Source: JAGWAJ01 sp965215155
GTDB lineage: Bacteria > Acidobacteriota > Vicinamibacteria > Vicinamibacterales > UBA8438
DNA: 64,000 bases
Assembly: GCA_965215155.1 (NCBI GenBank)
Contig: CBDCCY010000002.1
Span: 744,001 to 808,000, forward strand
Direction of reading: 5' to 3'
The notes under the pieces were generated by a model that was not told the DNA's origin, did no database searches, and saw only the letters and a program-made list of their open reading frames with translations. Shown here in pieces: positions 1 through 8,986 of the stretch. Numbering within the stretch: position 1 is the stretch's first letter; every line of letters starts with the position of its first letter. The position numbers were made by a program, and so were the translations under genes.

Positions 1-36
1 CAGCCACGCGGCCAGAAATGCGAGAGCGATGGTCAT
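1..36 (-). CDS. Start of an unidentified protein (partial, runs off the left edge)
   Basis: Only the first 12 codons are present, reading MTIALAFLAAWL. They look like the beginning of a signal peptide or membrane segment. The start is supported by a good ribosome binding site (GGAGGAG, about 6 nt upstream of the ATG). The gene lies 53 nt downstream of the cupin gene on the same strand, so the two are probably co-transcribed. Function cannot be stated. Confidence 0.5.
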   Translation of the reverse strand, partial: MTIALAFLAAWL

Positions 37-89
37 GATCGAGGGCTCCTCCCCGAAACTCGGAAGTGTCGTGCGTTTGGCGGACCCGC

Positions 90-684
90 TCAGGCGGCGC
101 TCGCCATCACGATGAGCATGCCGACGGGCTCCGGCCCCTCGTTCCGCCAGGAATGATCGGTACCCCCGCTCGACCAGCAGGTCGCCCGGCTGCAGGCGGA
201 CCTCGCCGTCGTCCACCAGGAACACCACCTCGCCACTCAGGATGTAGATGTAGGCCACGCCGGGCGTCTTGTGGAACCCGATGCGGTTCGTCAGGTCCGG
301 CTTCGGATCGTCGTGCGGAGCCATCGACAATACCCAGAACCGGGTGTCGCCGGTGGCGCGGCTGAAGTCCGCGCGCTCCTCGCCCGCCGGCGCGGGGCCG
401 AGCGGCGCGTCGGGGGTCGTCGTCCAGCCGTCCCCGCTGGCGACAATCTCGTCAGCGGCGATGAACGACCGGCCCGCCGCGTTCTGTCCGGTCAGCACGC
501 GACGGATCTTGCCGCTCTTGACCGGTTCGGCCGGCCCGGCCTTCACCCCCTGCCCCGCCGCGGCCGCGACGAGCGGACCGAAGAGCCCGGCCGCGAGCGC
601 CGCGCCGCCAGCCGCGGAACCCTGGAGCAGGGCCCGCCTCCCGATGAGCGCCTCGAGCTTCGCGTCGTCAGTCTTGTTCGACAC
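90..684 (-). pseudogene. Tat-exported cupin-domain protein, frameshifted
   Basis: The product starts at a GTG preceded by GGGAGGA and carries a twin-arginine signal near residues 11-30 (GRRALLQGSAAGGAALAAG), so export by the Tat system is expected. A single cupin barrel follows, with the strand pattern YIYILSGEVVFLVDDGEVRL and then QPGDLLVERG. After RG the frame must shift by one base in a run of five C's (163-167 on the plus strand) to continue as TDHSWRNEGPEPVGMLIVM, the usual cupin end. Without the extra base the gene is 198 codons. The indel is either a real mutation or a homopolymer sequencing error. Cupins of this type are often sugar or small-molecule binding proteins; the substrate is unknown. 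Confidence 0.75.
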
Positions 685-773
685 GTGGCATCCTCCCGGG
701 CGCCGGAGGGCGACCACCCGCGGCGCCGCTTCCGGCCGCCGTCGCACCTGCTTCCATGCCGCCTCCGGAGCTT

Positions 774-1238
774 CTATGCCGCCTCCGGAGCCAGGGCGTC
801 GATCCACTCGACGATCTTGCCGTCGCGGACGTAGAACACGCCGGCGACCCGGAACTCCTGCTGCTGCCCATCGGCGCCGGTGAAGTAATCGACGCGCAGG
901 TTCGCTACCAGCGGGCCGATTGCATAGGTCTCGAGCACGTCGAACCGCACCTCGCTCGCGTCCGCCAGGAATCCTCCCGCCTGCTGGCGGAACGTCTCGC
1001 TCCCGGTCGCGGCATCACCGTCCTGGGTGAAGCGGAAGACGGCGTCTTCCGAAAGGAACGACGCAATCTGCGCCGCGTCGCGCGTCGCCCAGGCGTCGCA
1101 GAAGCCGTTGACGACGTCCACGTTGGCCTGCTCGGCCGCCGTCAGCTCACGCGAACCGGTCTGCCCTCCCAGTACCAGCGCCAGCGGGGCAACCCCGCCG
1201 GCGGCCAGGAATTCCCGTCTCGTCGTTGCTGTGGCCAC
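774..1238 (-). CDS. Tat-exported SnoaL/NTF2-like protein
   Basis: A 154-residue protein with a GTG start that follows the ribosome binding site GAGAGGA. The N-terminus has a twin-arginine signal (TRREFLAAGG) followed by a hydrophobic stretch. The rest matches the NTF2-like SnoaL_2 fold: FCDAWATRDAAQIASFLSED near the start of the domain, then VFRFTQDG, a central strand region, and a C-terminal FYVRDGKIVEWIDAL. Such proteins are small-molecule isomerases, hydrolases or binding proteins, and no catalytic residues can be assigned with certainty. It ends with TAG. It lies between the cupin gene and the ankyrin gene, all on the minus strand, and may be part of one transcription unit. Confidence 0.8.
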   Translation of the reverse strand: MATATTRREFLAAGGVAPLALVLGGQTGSRELTAAEQANVDVVNGFCDAWATRDAAQIASFLSEDAVFRFTQDGDAATGSETFRQQAGGFLADASEVRFDVLETYAIGPLVANLRVDYFTGADGQQQEFRVAGVFYVRDGKIVEWIDALAPEAA

Positions 1239-1336
1239 TGTGTCTCCTCTCGGTTTCGCTTCGTCCCGGGTTCGGTGTTTCGCGTGCGTCGTTCCACGAG
1301 CGGCTCCGACCTGCGCCGCCCGGCCCTCCGTCCCGC

Positions 1337-2728
1337 TCAACGTGCGGCCAACCTGCGCAGCAACGGCTCGGCCGCCGTCCCCGCCGCCGCCATCAGGGGC
1401 GTGCGCCCCCGCCTGTTCGCAGCCCCGACGACGGCGCCGCGCTCGACCAGGAACGCGACCACGTCCGGGGCTCCGGTTCCCGCGGCGCCGTGCAGCGCCG
1501 TGTCGCCGGCGTTCGTCGCGGCGTTGACGTCGCTGCCGCCGAGGTCCCACACGAACCGGGTGGCGGCCAGGGCGCGCGACGCGGTGACGCGGGTCTCCGC
1601 CAGGCGCCGGCCGACGCCCGCCGCCGCCATCAGCGGCGTCATGCCGGTCGCGTTCGGCGCATGCGGGTCGGCGCCGTGATCGATCAGCAGGCGCATCAGA
1701 CCGACATCGGCTTCCCGTGCCGCGAGGAAGAACGGAGTGGCCCCGGTGGCATCGCGCCGGCCGCCGAAACCGAAGCGGGGCGGCGCTCTCTCTACGCGGG
1801 CGTCCACGCGCGCGCCGTGGGCCAGCAGCATCCGCACCAGCGCCAGGCTGTCGCCGGGCACGCCGGCCGCGGCGCCCCACTCGTCGTCGCGAAAGGCCGC
1901 GATGCCCACCGGCCCGGTCAACTCGGTTTCCCACGACCCGGCTGCCCAGTGGAGAGCCGTGTAGCCGGAGCCGGCCGCGTTGGGATCGGCACCCGCCTCG
2001 AGCAGCCGAACCGCGAGCGCGGCATGTCCTCGTACCGTCGCCGCCAGGAGCGGGGTCGTGGCATCGCCCGCCGCCTCATCGGGATCGGCTCCGGCCGCGA
2101 GGAGGGCGCGCGCGCTCTCGTGGGCGCCCTCGCGCGCCGCGAAAAGGAGCGGCGTGAAGCCGCGCTTCGTTCTGGCCGCGACGTCCGCGCCGTACCGGAT
2201 GAGGGCGCGCACGGCGGCGGGATGACGCTCGGACACCGCCCACATCAGGGCCGTCTGGTGCTCCTCCGGTTCCGCCCGGCCGGGGTCCGCACCGGCGGCG
2301 AGCAGGGCATCGACGGCGCGGGCGCTCCCGGTGCGCGCGCACGTCATCAGCACCGTCTCGCCGCTCCAGATGGCCGCGTTGGGATCCGCGCCCGCGTCGA
2401 GCAGTGCCGTCACCAGGGACGCACTTCCGTTGCCGCAGGCGAGCGCCAGGGGCGTCACGCCGTGGTCGTTGGCGGCGTCGACGCGGGCGCCGGCGTCGAG
2501 CAGGCGCCGCACGCCTCCGGCATCCTCCGCGTAGACCGCCCAGTGCAGCGCCGTGGAACCGTCTGCGGCAGCGGCGTCGACGTCGGCGCCGGCGGCCAGG
2601 AGCAGCGCGACCGCCCGGTCGTCACCGGCTCGGACCGCATCGATGAGGCGCAGATCGCGCTCCGCCGCACCGAGGCCGGCTCCGCCCAGCGCCATCGCGA
2701 CGGCGATGACCCGGGCGCAACGACGCAT
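1337..2728 (-). CDS. Secreted ankyrin-repeat protein
   Basis: About 460 residues made almost entirely of ankyrin repeats, recognised by recurring GSTALHWAV, GVTPLALAC, GFTPLLFAA, GMTPLMAAA and ALLDAGADPNAA motifs; I count roughly ten or eleven repeats. The ATG at 2728 is chosen because it gives a signal peptide (RRCARVIAVAMALGGAGLGA). An upstream ATG at 2755 and one at 2860 are open but would bury this signal. Ankyrin arrays bind other proteins; the partner is unknown. It is divergent from the SMP-30-like gene. Confidence 0.82.
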   Translation of the reverse strand: MRRCARVIAVAMALGGAGLGAAERDLRLIDAVRAGDDRAVALLLAAGADVDAAAADGSTALHWAVYAEDAGGVRRLLDAGARVDAANDHGVTPLALACGNGSASLVTALLDAGADPNAAIWSGETVLMTCARTGSARAVDALLAAGADPGRAEPEEHQTALMWAVSERHPAAVRALIRYGADVAARTKRGFTPLLFAAREGAHESARALLAAGADPDEAAGDATTPLLAATVRGHAALAVRLLEAGADPNAAGSGYTALHWAAGSWETELTGPVGIAAFRDDEWGAAAGVPGDSLALVRMLLAHGARVDARVERAPPRFGFGGRRDATGATPFFLAAREADVGLMRLLIDHGADPHAPNATGMTPLMAAAGVGRRLAETRVTASRALAATRFVWDLGGSDVNAATNAGDTALHGAAGTGAPDVVAFLVERGAVVGAANRRGRTPLMAAAGTAAEPLLRRLAAR

Positions 2729-2914
2729 CGCTTCCGGTCGGTCGCGCGACAGCATCCCGCTGGATTCTGCCACGCCGGGCGGCCCGGCGCCAGCGGTTTC
2801 GCCGTGGGGCGGCGCCGCGCAGGACACGGAGCGAGCGAGCCCCAAGGTCGCTCCCCTCACGCCACGATGCTAGAATCCAGTCTTCGCGACACCTGACGCT
2901 GGAGGAATCCGCTC

Positions 2915-3895
2915 TTGCCCTGCCGTCCGATCCGTACGTCCTCGCTTACCCTTGCCGCTGCGATCGGCCTCGTTCTTCTCCCCGGCCAGGGCGCTCCCCG
3001 AGCCTCGGCGCAGACGACGCCGACCGTGACCGTGCTGGCTCAGGGCGGGCCGCTGCACGGGACGAACGGCATCCTGCTCGGCCCGGACGGCAACCTCTAC
3101 ATCGCGAGCGTCGTCAGCTCCGCGATCCTGGCCATCGACCCCGAGAGCGGCACCATCGTGAGCCGCTGGGGCTCCGATGACGGCGTGAACGGACCCGACG
3201 ATCTGGCCTTCGGGCCGGACGGCTCGGCGTACTGGACCGACATCGCCGGCGGCGAGATCGGCAAGCGCGCGCCGGACGGGACGACGAGCATCGTGGGAGC
3301 GCCCGGACCCGGCGCGAATCTGATCACGTTCTCCGACGACGGCCGGCTGTTCGTATCCCAGTGCTTCCTCGGGGACCAGCTCTTCGAGATCGACCCGGAC
3401 GGCGCGGACGAGCCACGGCTCATCCACGACGAGCTGGGGCCGGGCTGCGGCCTCAACGGGATGGACTGGGGCCCCGACGGCAAGCTGTACGGACCGCGCT
3501 GGTTCCGCGGCGAGGTGGCCCGGGTGGACGTCGACAGCGGCGCCGTGGAGACCGTCGCGACCGGCTTCCGGATTCCCGCCGCCGTCAAGTTCGACTCCGC
3601 GGGCCGGCTGCACGTGCTCGACACGCAGGCGGGCGAGGTGGTCCGGCTCGACCTCTCGAGCGGGAGCCGCGAGGTCGTGGGTCGCCCCGGGACCGGACTC
3701 GACAACCTGGCTCTCGACCGCGACGACCGGATATTCGTCTCGAGCTTCATGGACGGATCCATCGTCGAGGTGACCGGGCCCGACACGGTACGGCAGGTCC
3801 TCCTGAGCCACGTCAACTCGCCGGGGGGCATCGCCTACACCTCAACGGACGCCCGGAGTCCGCGGCCGTCCGTCATCGTGCAGAGAATCCCATAA
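2915..3895 (+). CDS. Secreted SMP-30/gluconolactonase-like beta-propeller protein
   Basis: A 326-residue protein starting at TTG, with GGAGG about nine bases upstream. The first ~35 residues are a signal peptide (LTLAAAIGLVLLPGQGAPRA). The mature part shows propeller blades with repeated GPDGNLYIASV, GPDGSAYWTD, SDDGRLFVSQC, GPDGKLYGPRW and DRDDRIFVSS motifs, as in SMP-30/gluconolactonase and Vgb-like proteins. It probably acts in the periplasm, possibly hydrolysing sugar lactones, but the metal ligands cannot be verified by eye. It ends with TAA just before the integrase-associated sequence, so it is the last resident gene before the mobile block. Confidence 0.82.
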   Translation: MPCRPIRTSSLTLAAAIGLVLLPGQGAPRASAQTTPTVTVLAQGGPLHGTNGILLGPDGNLYIASVVSSAILAIDPESGTIVSRWGSDDGVNGPDDLAFGPDGSAYWTDIAGGEIGKRAPDGTTSIVGAPGPGANLITFSDDGRLFVSQCFLGDQLFEIDPDGADEPRLIHDELGPGCGLNGMDWGPDGKLYGPRWFRGEVARVDVDSGAVETVATGFRIPAAVKFDSAGRLHVLDTQAGEVVRLDLSSGSREVVGRPGTGLDNLALDRDDRIFVSSFMDGSIVEVTGPDTVRQVLLSHVNSPGGIAYTSTDARSPRPSVIVQRIP

Positions 3896-3905
3896 GCAAC
3901 TGACT

Positions 3906-3925
3906 AGTAATCGTTTATGATTCGT
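3906..3925. other. Conserved 20-bp motif upstream of DUF4102 integrase 1 (candidate att/core site)
   Basis: The motif reads AGTAATCGTTTATGATTCGT and sits 66 bases before the integrase start. A near copy (AGTAATCGCTTGTTATTCGT) lies at 50329-50348, the same distance before integrase 2, with further similarity on both sides. A shared sequence at a fixed distance from two related integrases suggests a recombination core or an integrase binding site. No matching far end was found, so the element boundaries are unknown. Confidence 0.4.
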
Positions 3926-3978
3926 TTTGCCGGCCCGCGCCGGTCAGGAAGTCTCGCGAGATCCGCTGGAATCCCGTG

Positions 3979-3984
3979 TATGAT
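3979..3984 (+). promoter_or_regulatory. -10 box (TATGAT) of integrase 1, predicting a leaderless transcript
   Basis: TATGAT ends six bases before the ATG at 3991, so a normal start of transcription would fall on the ATG itself. The same geometry (TATAAT, six bases, ATG) is found at integrase 2. No strong -35 box is seen. Confidence 0.4.
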
Positions 3985-3990
3985 ATGGGA

Positions 3991-5259
3991 ATGGAAAGCG
4001 GATGCGACACGGCGAACCGACCGCGACGGACCAAGCCCCGAGGCCGGCACCCCGACAAGGCGCTGTCGGCCGCCTTCATCCGTTCCGCCCCGCCCGGCAG
4101 GCACTGCGACGGACAGGGGCTCTACCTCGTCGTCCAGCCCACCGGCCCCCGAAGCTGGGTCCAGCGGCTTGTCATCCGCGGCCGGAAACGCGAACTCGGA
4201 CTCGGCAGCACCGCCCTGGTATCGCTGGCCGAGGCGCGGGAGCGGGCACTGTCGAACCGGAAGCTCGCCCGCGAGGGCGGCGACCCGCTCGCCGAGAGGC
4301 GCCGCGCCGACGCCATGCCGACCTTCGCCGACGCCGCCGCCCGCGTCGTCGAGCAGAAGCGGGCCGGCTGGCGCAGCCCCGTCCACGCCCGGACCTGGCT
4401 GAACAGCCTCGAACTCCACGCCTTCCCGCGCATCGGCAGCCGGCCCGTCTCCGAAGTGACGAGCGCCGACGTGCTGGATGTCCTCACGCCGATCTGGCAC
4501 GTGAAGGCGCAGACGGCCCGGAACGTGCGCCAGCGCATCAGCGCGGTGATGGAGTGGGCCATCGCCGTGAACCTGAGATCGGACAACCCGTGCGCCCGCG
4601 TGCTGCCGGTGCTCGGCAAGCAGAACGAGGTCGTGCGGCACATGCGTGCGATGCCGCACCGGGACGTGGCGGCGGCGGTCGCGACGGTGCGGGCGTCGAA
4701 CGCGGCCGAGGCGGTCAGGCTGGCGTTCGAGTTCCTCGTGCTCACGGCCGCTCGATGGGGTGAGGTCCGTTGGGCGCGATGGACCGAGATGGACACGTCG
4801 GCCCACGTGTGGACCATTCCGGCGACGCGGATGAAGACGAGCCGCGAACACCGCGTCCCGCTGTGCCGCCGCGCCGTGGAGATCGTCGACGCGGCGCGGG
4901 CGCTCGGCGACCGTGGCGGTCCGCTGGTGTTCACCAACGGCGACGGCGAGCCGCTCGACGAGAAGGTGCTGCGCCGGCTGCTGGAGCGTCAGCGGGTCCC
5001 GGCCGTTCCACATGGCTTCCGCTCGTCGTTTCGGGATTGGGCGGCTGAGGAGACGGAGCACCGGCGCGAGGTCATCGAAGCGGCGCTCGCCCACATCGTC
5101 GGCAACAAGGTCGAGGCGGCCTACGCGCGGTCGGACCTGTTCGAGCGGCGGCGGCGGCTGATGGACGACTGGGCCGGGTACATCGAGCGAACCAGCCCCG
5201 GAGCGACCTCCCACCGCCAACCAGCCCGACAGGGAGTCGCCGGCAACCGGGCGCACTGA
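3991..5259 (+). CDS. int: DUF4102-type tyrosine recombinase (integrase 1)
   Basis: The ATG at 3991 is chosen by comparison with integrase 2, which has the same spacing from its -10 box; in-frame ATGs at 3976 and 3985 are alternatives. The protein (about 422 residues) has the N-terminal arm-binding DUF4102 domain (HPDKALSAAFIRSA, GLYLVVQPTGPRSWVQRLVI), a SAM-like core-binding domain, and a C-terminal catalytic domain. The catalytic domain shows the Arg of TAARWGEVRWARW, the HGFRSSFRDW motif (His-x-x-Arg), a downstream His in ALAHIVGNK and the Tyr in YARSDLFERRR. Such enzymes integrate P4-like islands, often into tRNA genes, though no tRNA is visible here. It probably mobilises the segment to its right. 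Confidence 0.92.
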   Translation: MESGCDTANRPRRTKPRGRHPDKALSAAFIRSAPPGRHCDGQGLYLVVQPTGPRSWVQRLVIRGRKRELGLGSTALVSLAEARERALSNRKLAREGGDPLAERRRADAMPTFADAAARVVEQKRAGWRSPVHARTWLNSLELHAFPRIGSRPVSEVTSADVLDVLTPIWHVKAQTARNVRQRISAVMEWAIAVNLRSDNPCARVLPVLGKQNEVVRHMRAMPHRDVAAAVATVRASNAAEAVRLAFEFLVLTAARWGEVRWARWTEMDTSAHVWTIPATRMKTSREHRVPLCRRAVEIVDAARALGDRGGPLVFTNGDGEPLDEKVLRRLLERQRVPAVPHGFRSSFRDWAAEETEHRREVIEAALAHIVGNKVEAAYARSDLFERRRRLMDDWAGYIERTSPGATSHRQPARQGVAGNRAH

Positions 5260-5471
5260 CCACGACCGGACCGAACCCTGCCTCCCCCGAATCGACCGCA
5301 CCGGCTGCACAGACGGGTCAGGCGGAGATCACGGACGGACATCGGATGCAGGCGGATCGAGCGGGGAACGACATCGAGCGGGACGGCGAACACGAGCAGA
5401 TCCAGGAGATCGACGACGAGGATCCGGGCGGCGACGAGGAGACGGAAGGACACGAGATCGGAGCACCGGAA

Positions 5472-5532
5472 TGCTGGCTCCTGAGACCTTTAGGTATCAG
5501 GAGCCAGCATACCCCTTGTGCTACACAAGGGG
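5472..5532. other. oriT: oriT-like double palindrome (copy 1)
   Basis: Two palindromes lie side by side. Arms TGCTGGCTCCTGA (5472-5484) and TCAGGAGCCAGCA (5497-5509) form a 13-bp stem; CCCCTTGTG (5512-5520) and CACAAGGGG (5524-5532) form a 9-bp stem. The same pair occurs at 53597-53652 in reverse orientation, directly upstream of mobC and a MobA-type relaxase gene. No mobilization gene lies near copy 1, so an element marked by it could only be mobilised in trans. Confidence 0.6.
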
Positions 5533-5670
5533 CTGGCGGGGGCTTCGCCCCTCGACCCCGGACGGAGATACGGCGCGACGCCGCGCCGCTTCGGACCCGC
5601 CGTCGATGCGGTGTCGCGGGCGGTCGCTCCGCGCGATGATGAACGCCGGGCGAACCCGGCGTCCGGGAGC

Positions 5671-5843
5671 GCACGGTCGGCCGCGGCCGTCAAATCGCTT
5701 CGCGATTCCTCTGCTGACGCTGCGGTCCTTCGGATGACTGCCGCGGCCGACCGTGCGGGAATCGCTGTTGCGGACCAGCCGGAAGGCTGGCCCGCACTCC
5801 AACACGAACAAGCGGCGCCGCTCCGCTGTCGCGGCGAACCGGA
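5671..5843 (+). repeat. Dispersed hairpin repeat, copy 1
   Basis: It begins with GCACGGTCGGCCGCGGC (5671-5687), perfectly complementary to 5740-5756. This is followed by a small hairpin CCAGCC-GGAA-GGCTGG and a tail ending GAACCGGA. A diverged copy in the same orientation occupies about 10222-10410. Shared segments include GACTGCCGCG, CCGACCGTGCGGGAA and the CCAGCC/GGCTGG stem. Function unknown. Confidence 0.5.
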
Positions 5844-5999
5844 CCCGACCCGCGACCGCATCGGCCACCACCAGCCCAGTGCCTGCGGGTCCGAGCAGCG
5901 CACCGGCCGCCGCGAACCGGACGCAGATTGCGGGAGGCCGGTTGCTCCCGTTCTTGTCTTTCCCCTTGGGAAGAAGCGTCACGCGCCTGAGACCGCCGT

Positions 6000-6827
6000 T
6001 CAACCACCGACGACGCGAAGCCGTAGCAGGTTGAGGACGCGGGCCAAGTGCTTCGTGTACTCTGCAATCCTCGTTCGCAGGACATCTACGGTCGGACTGC
6101 TGCCGTGCTCCAGAAGTGGACGCGCGGCGAGCACGACCTCGGCGTGGAAACCGGACTCGCCCTCGACCCCAGTGTCAGCAGGCAGGGGCGGACAGGTCAT
6201 GCGCCAAGCCCCCGGCAGATGCCGCTCCAAGAGAGCATCGAATCGCCTTCCCACTGAGTTGCCGGGAGTCCGATTCAACGCGAACAACAGAACCGCTCCG
6301 CGTTTGGCCGCCTGCGCCATCTGCGGCACCACGGTTGGTGCCTTGTCGGGCAGGAATCTCTCGAACGGATCGAGCAACACCTAGTCATCGTCGTGCATGG
6401 CGCCGACGATCTCGCCGAAGGCGGTGTAGGCATCGTAGTGACCCTCGACGACGCCGCAAGCCGGGATCTCCTCGTCGAGCATCGACAGCCCGGCCCTCTG
6501 GAGCCGCTCTCGACGGCCGCGATCTCGATCGGCACTGAACACGCGAATGCCGCCGCGACCGGCATTGGCGGCCGCGTTGCGAGCGACCAGACCACTGCCG
6601 CAGTAGCGGCGCTCATCGATGCCGGTTTGCGCCGCGCGCAACGCCCAGGCCTGCAGCGCCCGAACGCGCCTCGCCACTTCTTCTTGGCAGGGCGCCTCGG
6701 GTTCGCCGCCGAACAGATCGAAGAAGCGGAACGACCTTCCCAAGTCGCACTGCCAGCGGACGAACTCCGCGAGCACGCCGTGCTTCAGCAGGTCGCCGGC
6801 GTTCCCCATGTCGTACGGGAGCGTCAT
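6000..6827 (-). pseudogene. RlmJ-like methyltransferase-family protein interrupted by an in-frame TAG
   Basis: The reading frame is 276 codons with one TAG (6381-6383) after codon 148. Upstream it reads LPYDMGNAGDLLKHGVLAEF and FRFFDLFGGEP; downstream it continues VLLDPFERFLPDKAPTVVPQ. NAGDLLKH plus a late LDPF recalls RlmJ (HAGNFADVLKH, IDPPYE), so a class I SAM methyltransferase fold is likely, though the exact target is not known. Replacing TAG by a Leu codon (one base) gives a continuous protein. The start overlaps the stop of the upstream helicase (ATGA), so the two are translationally coupled. It may be a real loss of function, readthrough, or a sequencing error. Confidence 0.6.
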
Positions 6828-8482
6828 GTCGGTGGCGATCCGGCCAGACGGACCACCGCCAGCAGATTCCTCGCGCGCGACGCGGCAACATAGCGATGCT
6901 TGTCGGTGACGCGGCTGCCCGGGAGATCCAATAGAATCACGACATCGCGTTCGAGACCCTTGAATCGATACAGCGTTTCGAACACCACCCGACGCGTCGG
7001 CGACGAAGCACTCGATCGCCGCTCTCGGTCGTCGAGGTTCACCAACTCGAAGCGGCCGGCCCGACGGTCGTGAGCGAAGGGAGAGTTCTTGAGCGTCCGG
7101 GTGGAGACGATGGCGATCTCGTCGGGCGCGACATCCTCGCGAAGCACGAGTTGATCGAGCCGAGCCGCAACCTTCCGAACCACCTCTGCGTCGCTGGAGC
7201 AGGTGATTGTCTCGACCGGCCTACCCTGGGGTGCGCCCGCCTTGACGTGCGGTTCGGTCCCGACCAGGCCGGCCGCGTACGCGGCGATGCGCGTCGTGTT
7301 GCGGCAGTTGTGTACGAGCTTGTGTTCGATGACCTCCAGCGCTTCGGGGGGACCGCCCTCATAGATGTCCTGATTCGCGTCATAGAAGGCGTAGAGCGTG
7401 CCTTCCCGTCCACGGCGCAACGCGTCGTCCAGGCAGGGCCACCAGTCGGCCAGGAAGTCCTGCGCTTCGTCCACCACGATGGCGTCGTACCTCTCGTCGG
7501 GAAGTCGCGCGAGCGCCTCCAGGAGCATCAGCGGCGCTTCCTCGGCGTAGACGCGCCGGTCCTTGACGTGTGGGTACCGGGCCTCGAACCCACTGAGCCC
7601 GGCCCGGCCTGCCAGCCGACGGCAGAAGTCATGGAACGTCTCGACGCCGAAACCAACGGCTTTCTGGCGGAGATCTTGGGCGAGGGGTTCGTTGAAACAC
7701 AGCAACAGCACACGCTTGCCCGTGGTCGCCAAGCGCCGCGCCTTCTCCATCGCCAACACGGTCTTGCCGGTTCCGGCCGCACCTTCAATGGCTGCTCGGT
7801 TGTGGGCCGCGAGGCTGTCGAGGAGGGTCATCTGGTCCTCGGTGAGCCGCAAGAGTTCCCGGTTCTCCTCCTTGAATTGCAGAGCGAGCCTGGAGGCGGG
7901 CGGGCAGCGCTCGAACAGCGTGTCAACGAACGCTTTCACACCAGCAGGCGAAAGAGACGTTCTCCGGTCGCCGAAGTGACGGAAGACCCGATCAATGGCG
8001 GGGCGCAGGTTCCGGAAATCGCTGCGATCCACGATGACGGCGCGAGGAAGATCCGGTCCCATGTCGGACGGGGACTCGATGTCGGGCAACACGACGCCCC
8101 AACAGAATCCACAGCGGAATCCCCTCCCGCCGAAACCGGGAGCCTCCTTCCAGTACTTGCCGATCGCGTGGATGGCCCAGCTTGCCTGCCGCCCCGGATC
8201 CTTGATCGTGTGCTTCTTGCCGTCGCGATCCAGGGAAAACCAGCCGGCGGATGTCCTCTGTACACGCCCGCCCTTGACCTCGAGGCCGATCGCCCCGCGC
8301 AACGGGTCCAGAAGCAGGAAGTCCAGCTCACCCTCCCGCATTCTGCGGTTCGCGGGGAGCAGGAAGCGCTGACTGTGGATGACCGTCCACGTGGCCGGCA
8401 GCGTTGCCTGGAACTGTTCGTAGACGCGCCGTTCCGAGTCCGGAGTCTCCGGAGCTGGACGCCGGGGGATCATGCGTGCCAT
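6824..8482 (-). CDS. NERD-domain UvrD/Rep-type helicase
   Basis: A 552-residue protein. Residues about 15-120 form a nuclease-related (NERD) domain: GELDFLLLDP then GAIGLEVKGG, with the acidic residues and Lys expected of the PD-(D/E)xK-like core. Residues about 220-550 are a superfamily 1 helicase: Walker A GAAGTGKT, Walker B VVDEAQDF, motif III-like YDANQDIYEG, HNCRNT, motif V YRFKGLERDVVIL and motif VI YVAASRAR. Fused NERD-helicase proteins are common in defence islands (compare Nhi), and such a role is inferred. It is coupled to the methyltransferase-like gene downstream and preceded by a small zinc-ribbon gene. Confidence 0.88.
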   Translation of the reverse strand: MARMIPRRPAPETPDSERRVYEQFQATLPATWTVIHSQRFLLPANRRMREGELDFLLLDPLRGAIGLEVKGGRVQRTSAGWFSLDRDGKKHTIKDPGRQASWAIHAIGKYWKEAPGFGGRGFRCGFCWGVVLPDIESPSDMGPDLPRAVIVDRSDFRNLRPAIDRVFRHFGDRRTSLSPAGVKAFVDTLFERCPPASRLALQFKEENRELLRLTEDQMTLLDSLAAHNRAAIEGAAGTGKTVLAMEKARRLATTGKRVLLLCFNEPLAQDLRQKAVGFGVETFHDFCRRLAGRAGLSGFEARYPHVKDRRVYAEEAPLMLLEALARLPDERYDAIVVDEAQDFLADWWPCLDDALRRGREGTLYAFYDANQDIYEGGPPEALEVIEHKLVHNCRNTTRIAAYAAGLVGTEPHVKAGAPQGRPVETITCSSDAEVVRKVAARLDQLVLREDVAPDEIAIVSTRTLKNSPFAHDRRAGRFELVNLDDRERRSSASSPTRRVVFETLYRFKGLERDVVILLDLPGSRVTDKHRYVAASRARNLLAVVRLAGSPPT

Positions 8483-8518
8483 TCGACCATCGGATCAGTG
8501 GGCCGGGCGCACCCACCT

Positions 8519-8641
8519 TCATTCTCTGTCCATCTGATCACACGTATCGCAAGTCCAGATTCTGCCTTCGGGGTTCTGCTTGAGGTACATCTGTCCGTTG
8601 CACCCTTTCTTCGTGCACGGCTTCGTGTATGGTGTCGTCAT
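8519..8641 (-). CDS. Small zinc-ribbon protein (40 residues)
   Basis: The translation has two cysteine pairs, C-x4-C at residues 9 and 14 and C-x2-C at 31 and 34, separated by a strand-turn-strand region (QMYLKQNPEGRIWTCDTC). That is a typical zinc-ribbon layout. It starts with ATG and lies 36 bases upstream of the helicase gene on the same strand, so it is probably its operon partner. GGAG lies about 10-13 bases before the start. It may recruit nucleic acid or the helicase. Too short to be picked up by ordinary length cut-offs. Confidence 0.6.
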   Translation of the reverse strand: MTTPYTKPCTKKGCNGQMYLKQNPEGRIWTCDTCDQMDRE

Positions 8642-8986
8642 TTCGGGTCATCTCCGTTTCGAGCCACCAGCTCGGGATGCAGGCGTCACCGGCGACGTGC
8701 GCTACTCTACTACAGGGCCGGGCTGGCTTCCGGTGGGAGCCAGCGACAGCTGCTTGCGGCGGCGGCCATGGCGGAACGCCGTCGGCGTGAGTCGGCGGTT
8801 CAGTGGCTGGACGTGCGCGGGCGTCGGACTCGCAGCCGCTGTGGGACGATCGCTCGGGATCCGCCGCCAGTGTCCGCGGAGTCCAGACACGGTTTCTGTG
8901 GTCCAGTGGATTCCCGATCAGAAAGAGGGATTCGACGAGGGAATCGCGGTTGGTCAGGTGGCCGCAAGATGTTTGCTATGAATAAC
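8642..8986. other. No gene recognised
   Basis: Neither strand gives a frame with a recognisable domain. The stretch probably includes the right boundary of the first integrated element, since PQQ dehydrogenase sequence begins abruptly at about 8987. I found no repeat marking that boundary. Confidence 0.4.

Larger units (their letters stand above)
5260..5999. other. Gene-poor spacer carrying oriT-like and hairpin repeats
   Basis: No convincing gene is seen between integrase 1 and the methyltransferase-like gene. The stretch holds the oriT-like palindromes and a dispersed repeat with a long inverted repeat (listed separately). Open frames here have no recognisable domain and look like chance frames in GC-rich DNA. 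Confidence 0.5.

Noticed and set aside
66..883. Plus-strand frames at the left edge
   Set aside because: They are antisense to the cupin and SnoaL-like genes and have biased composition without domains.
3976..3990. Earlier ATG starts for integrase 1
   Set aside because: Comparison with integrase 2 and the position of the -10 box place the start at 3991.
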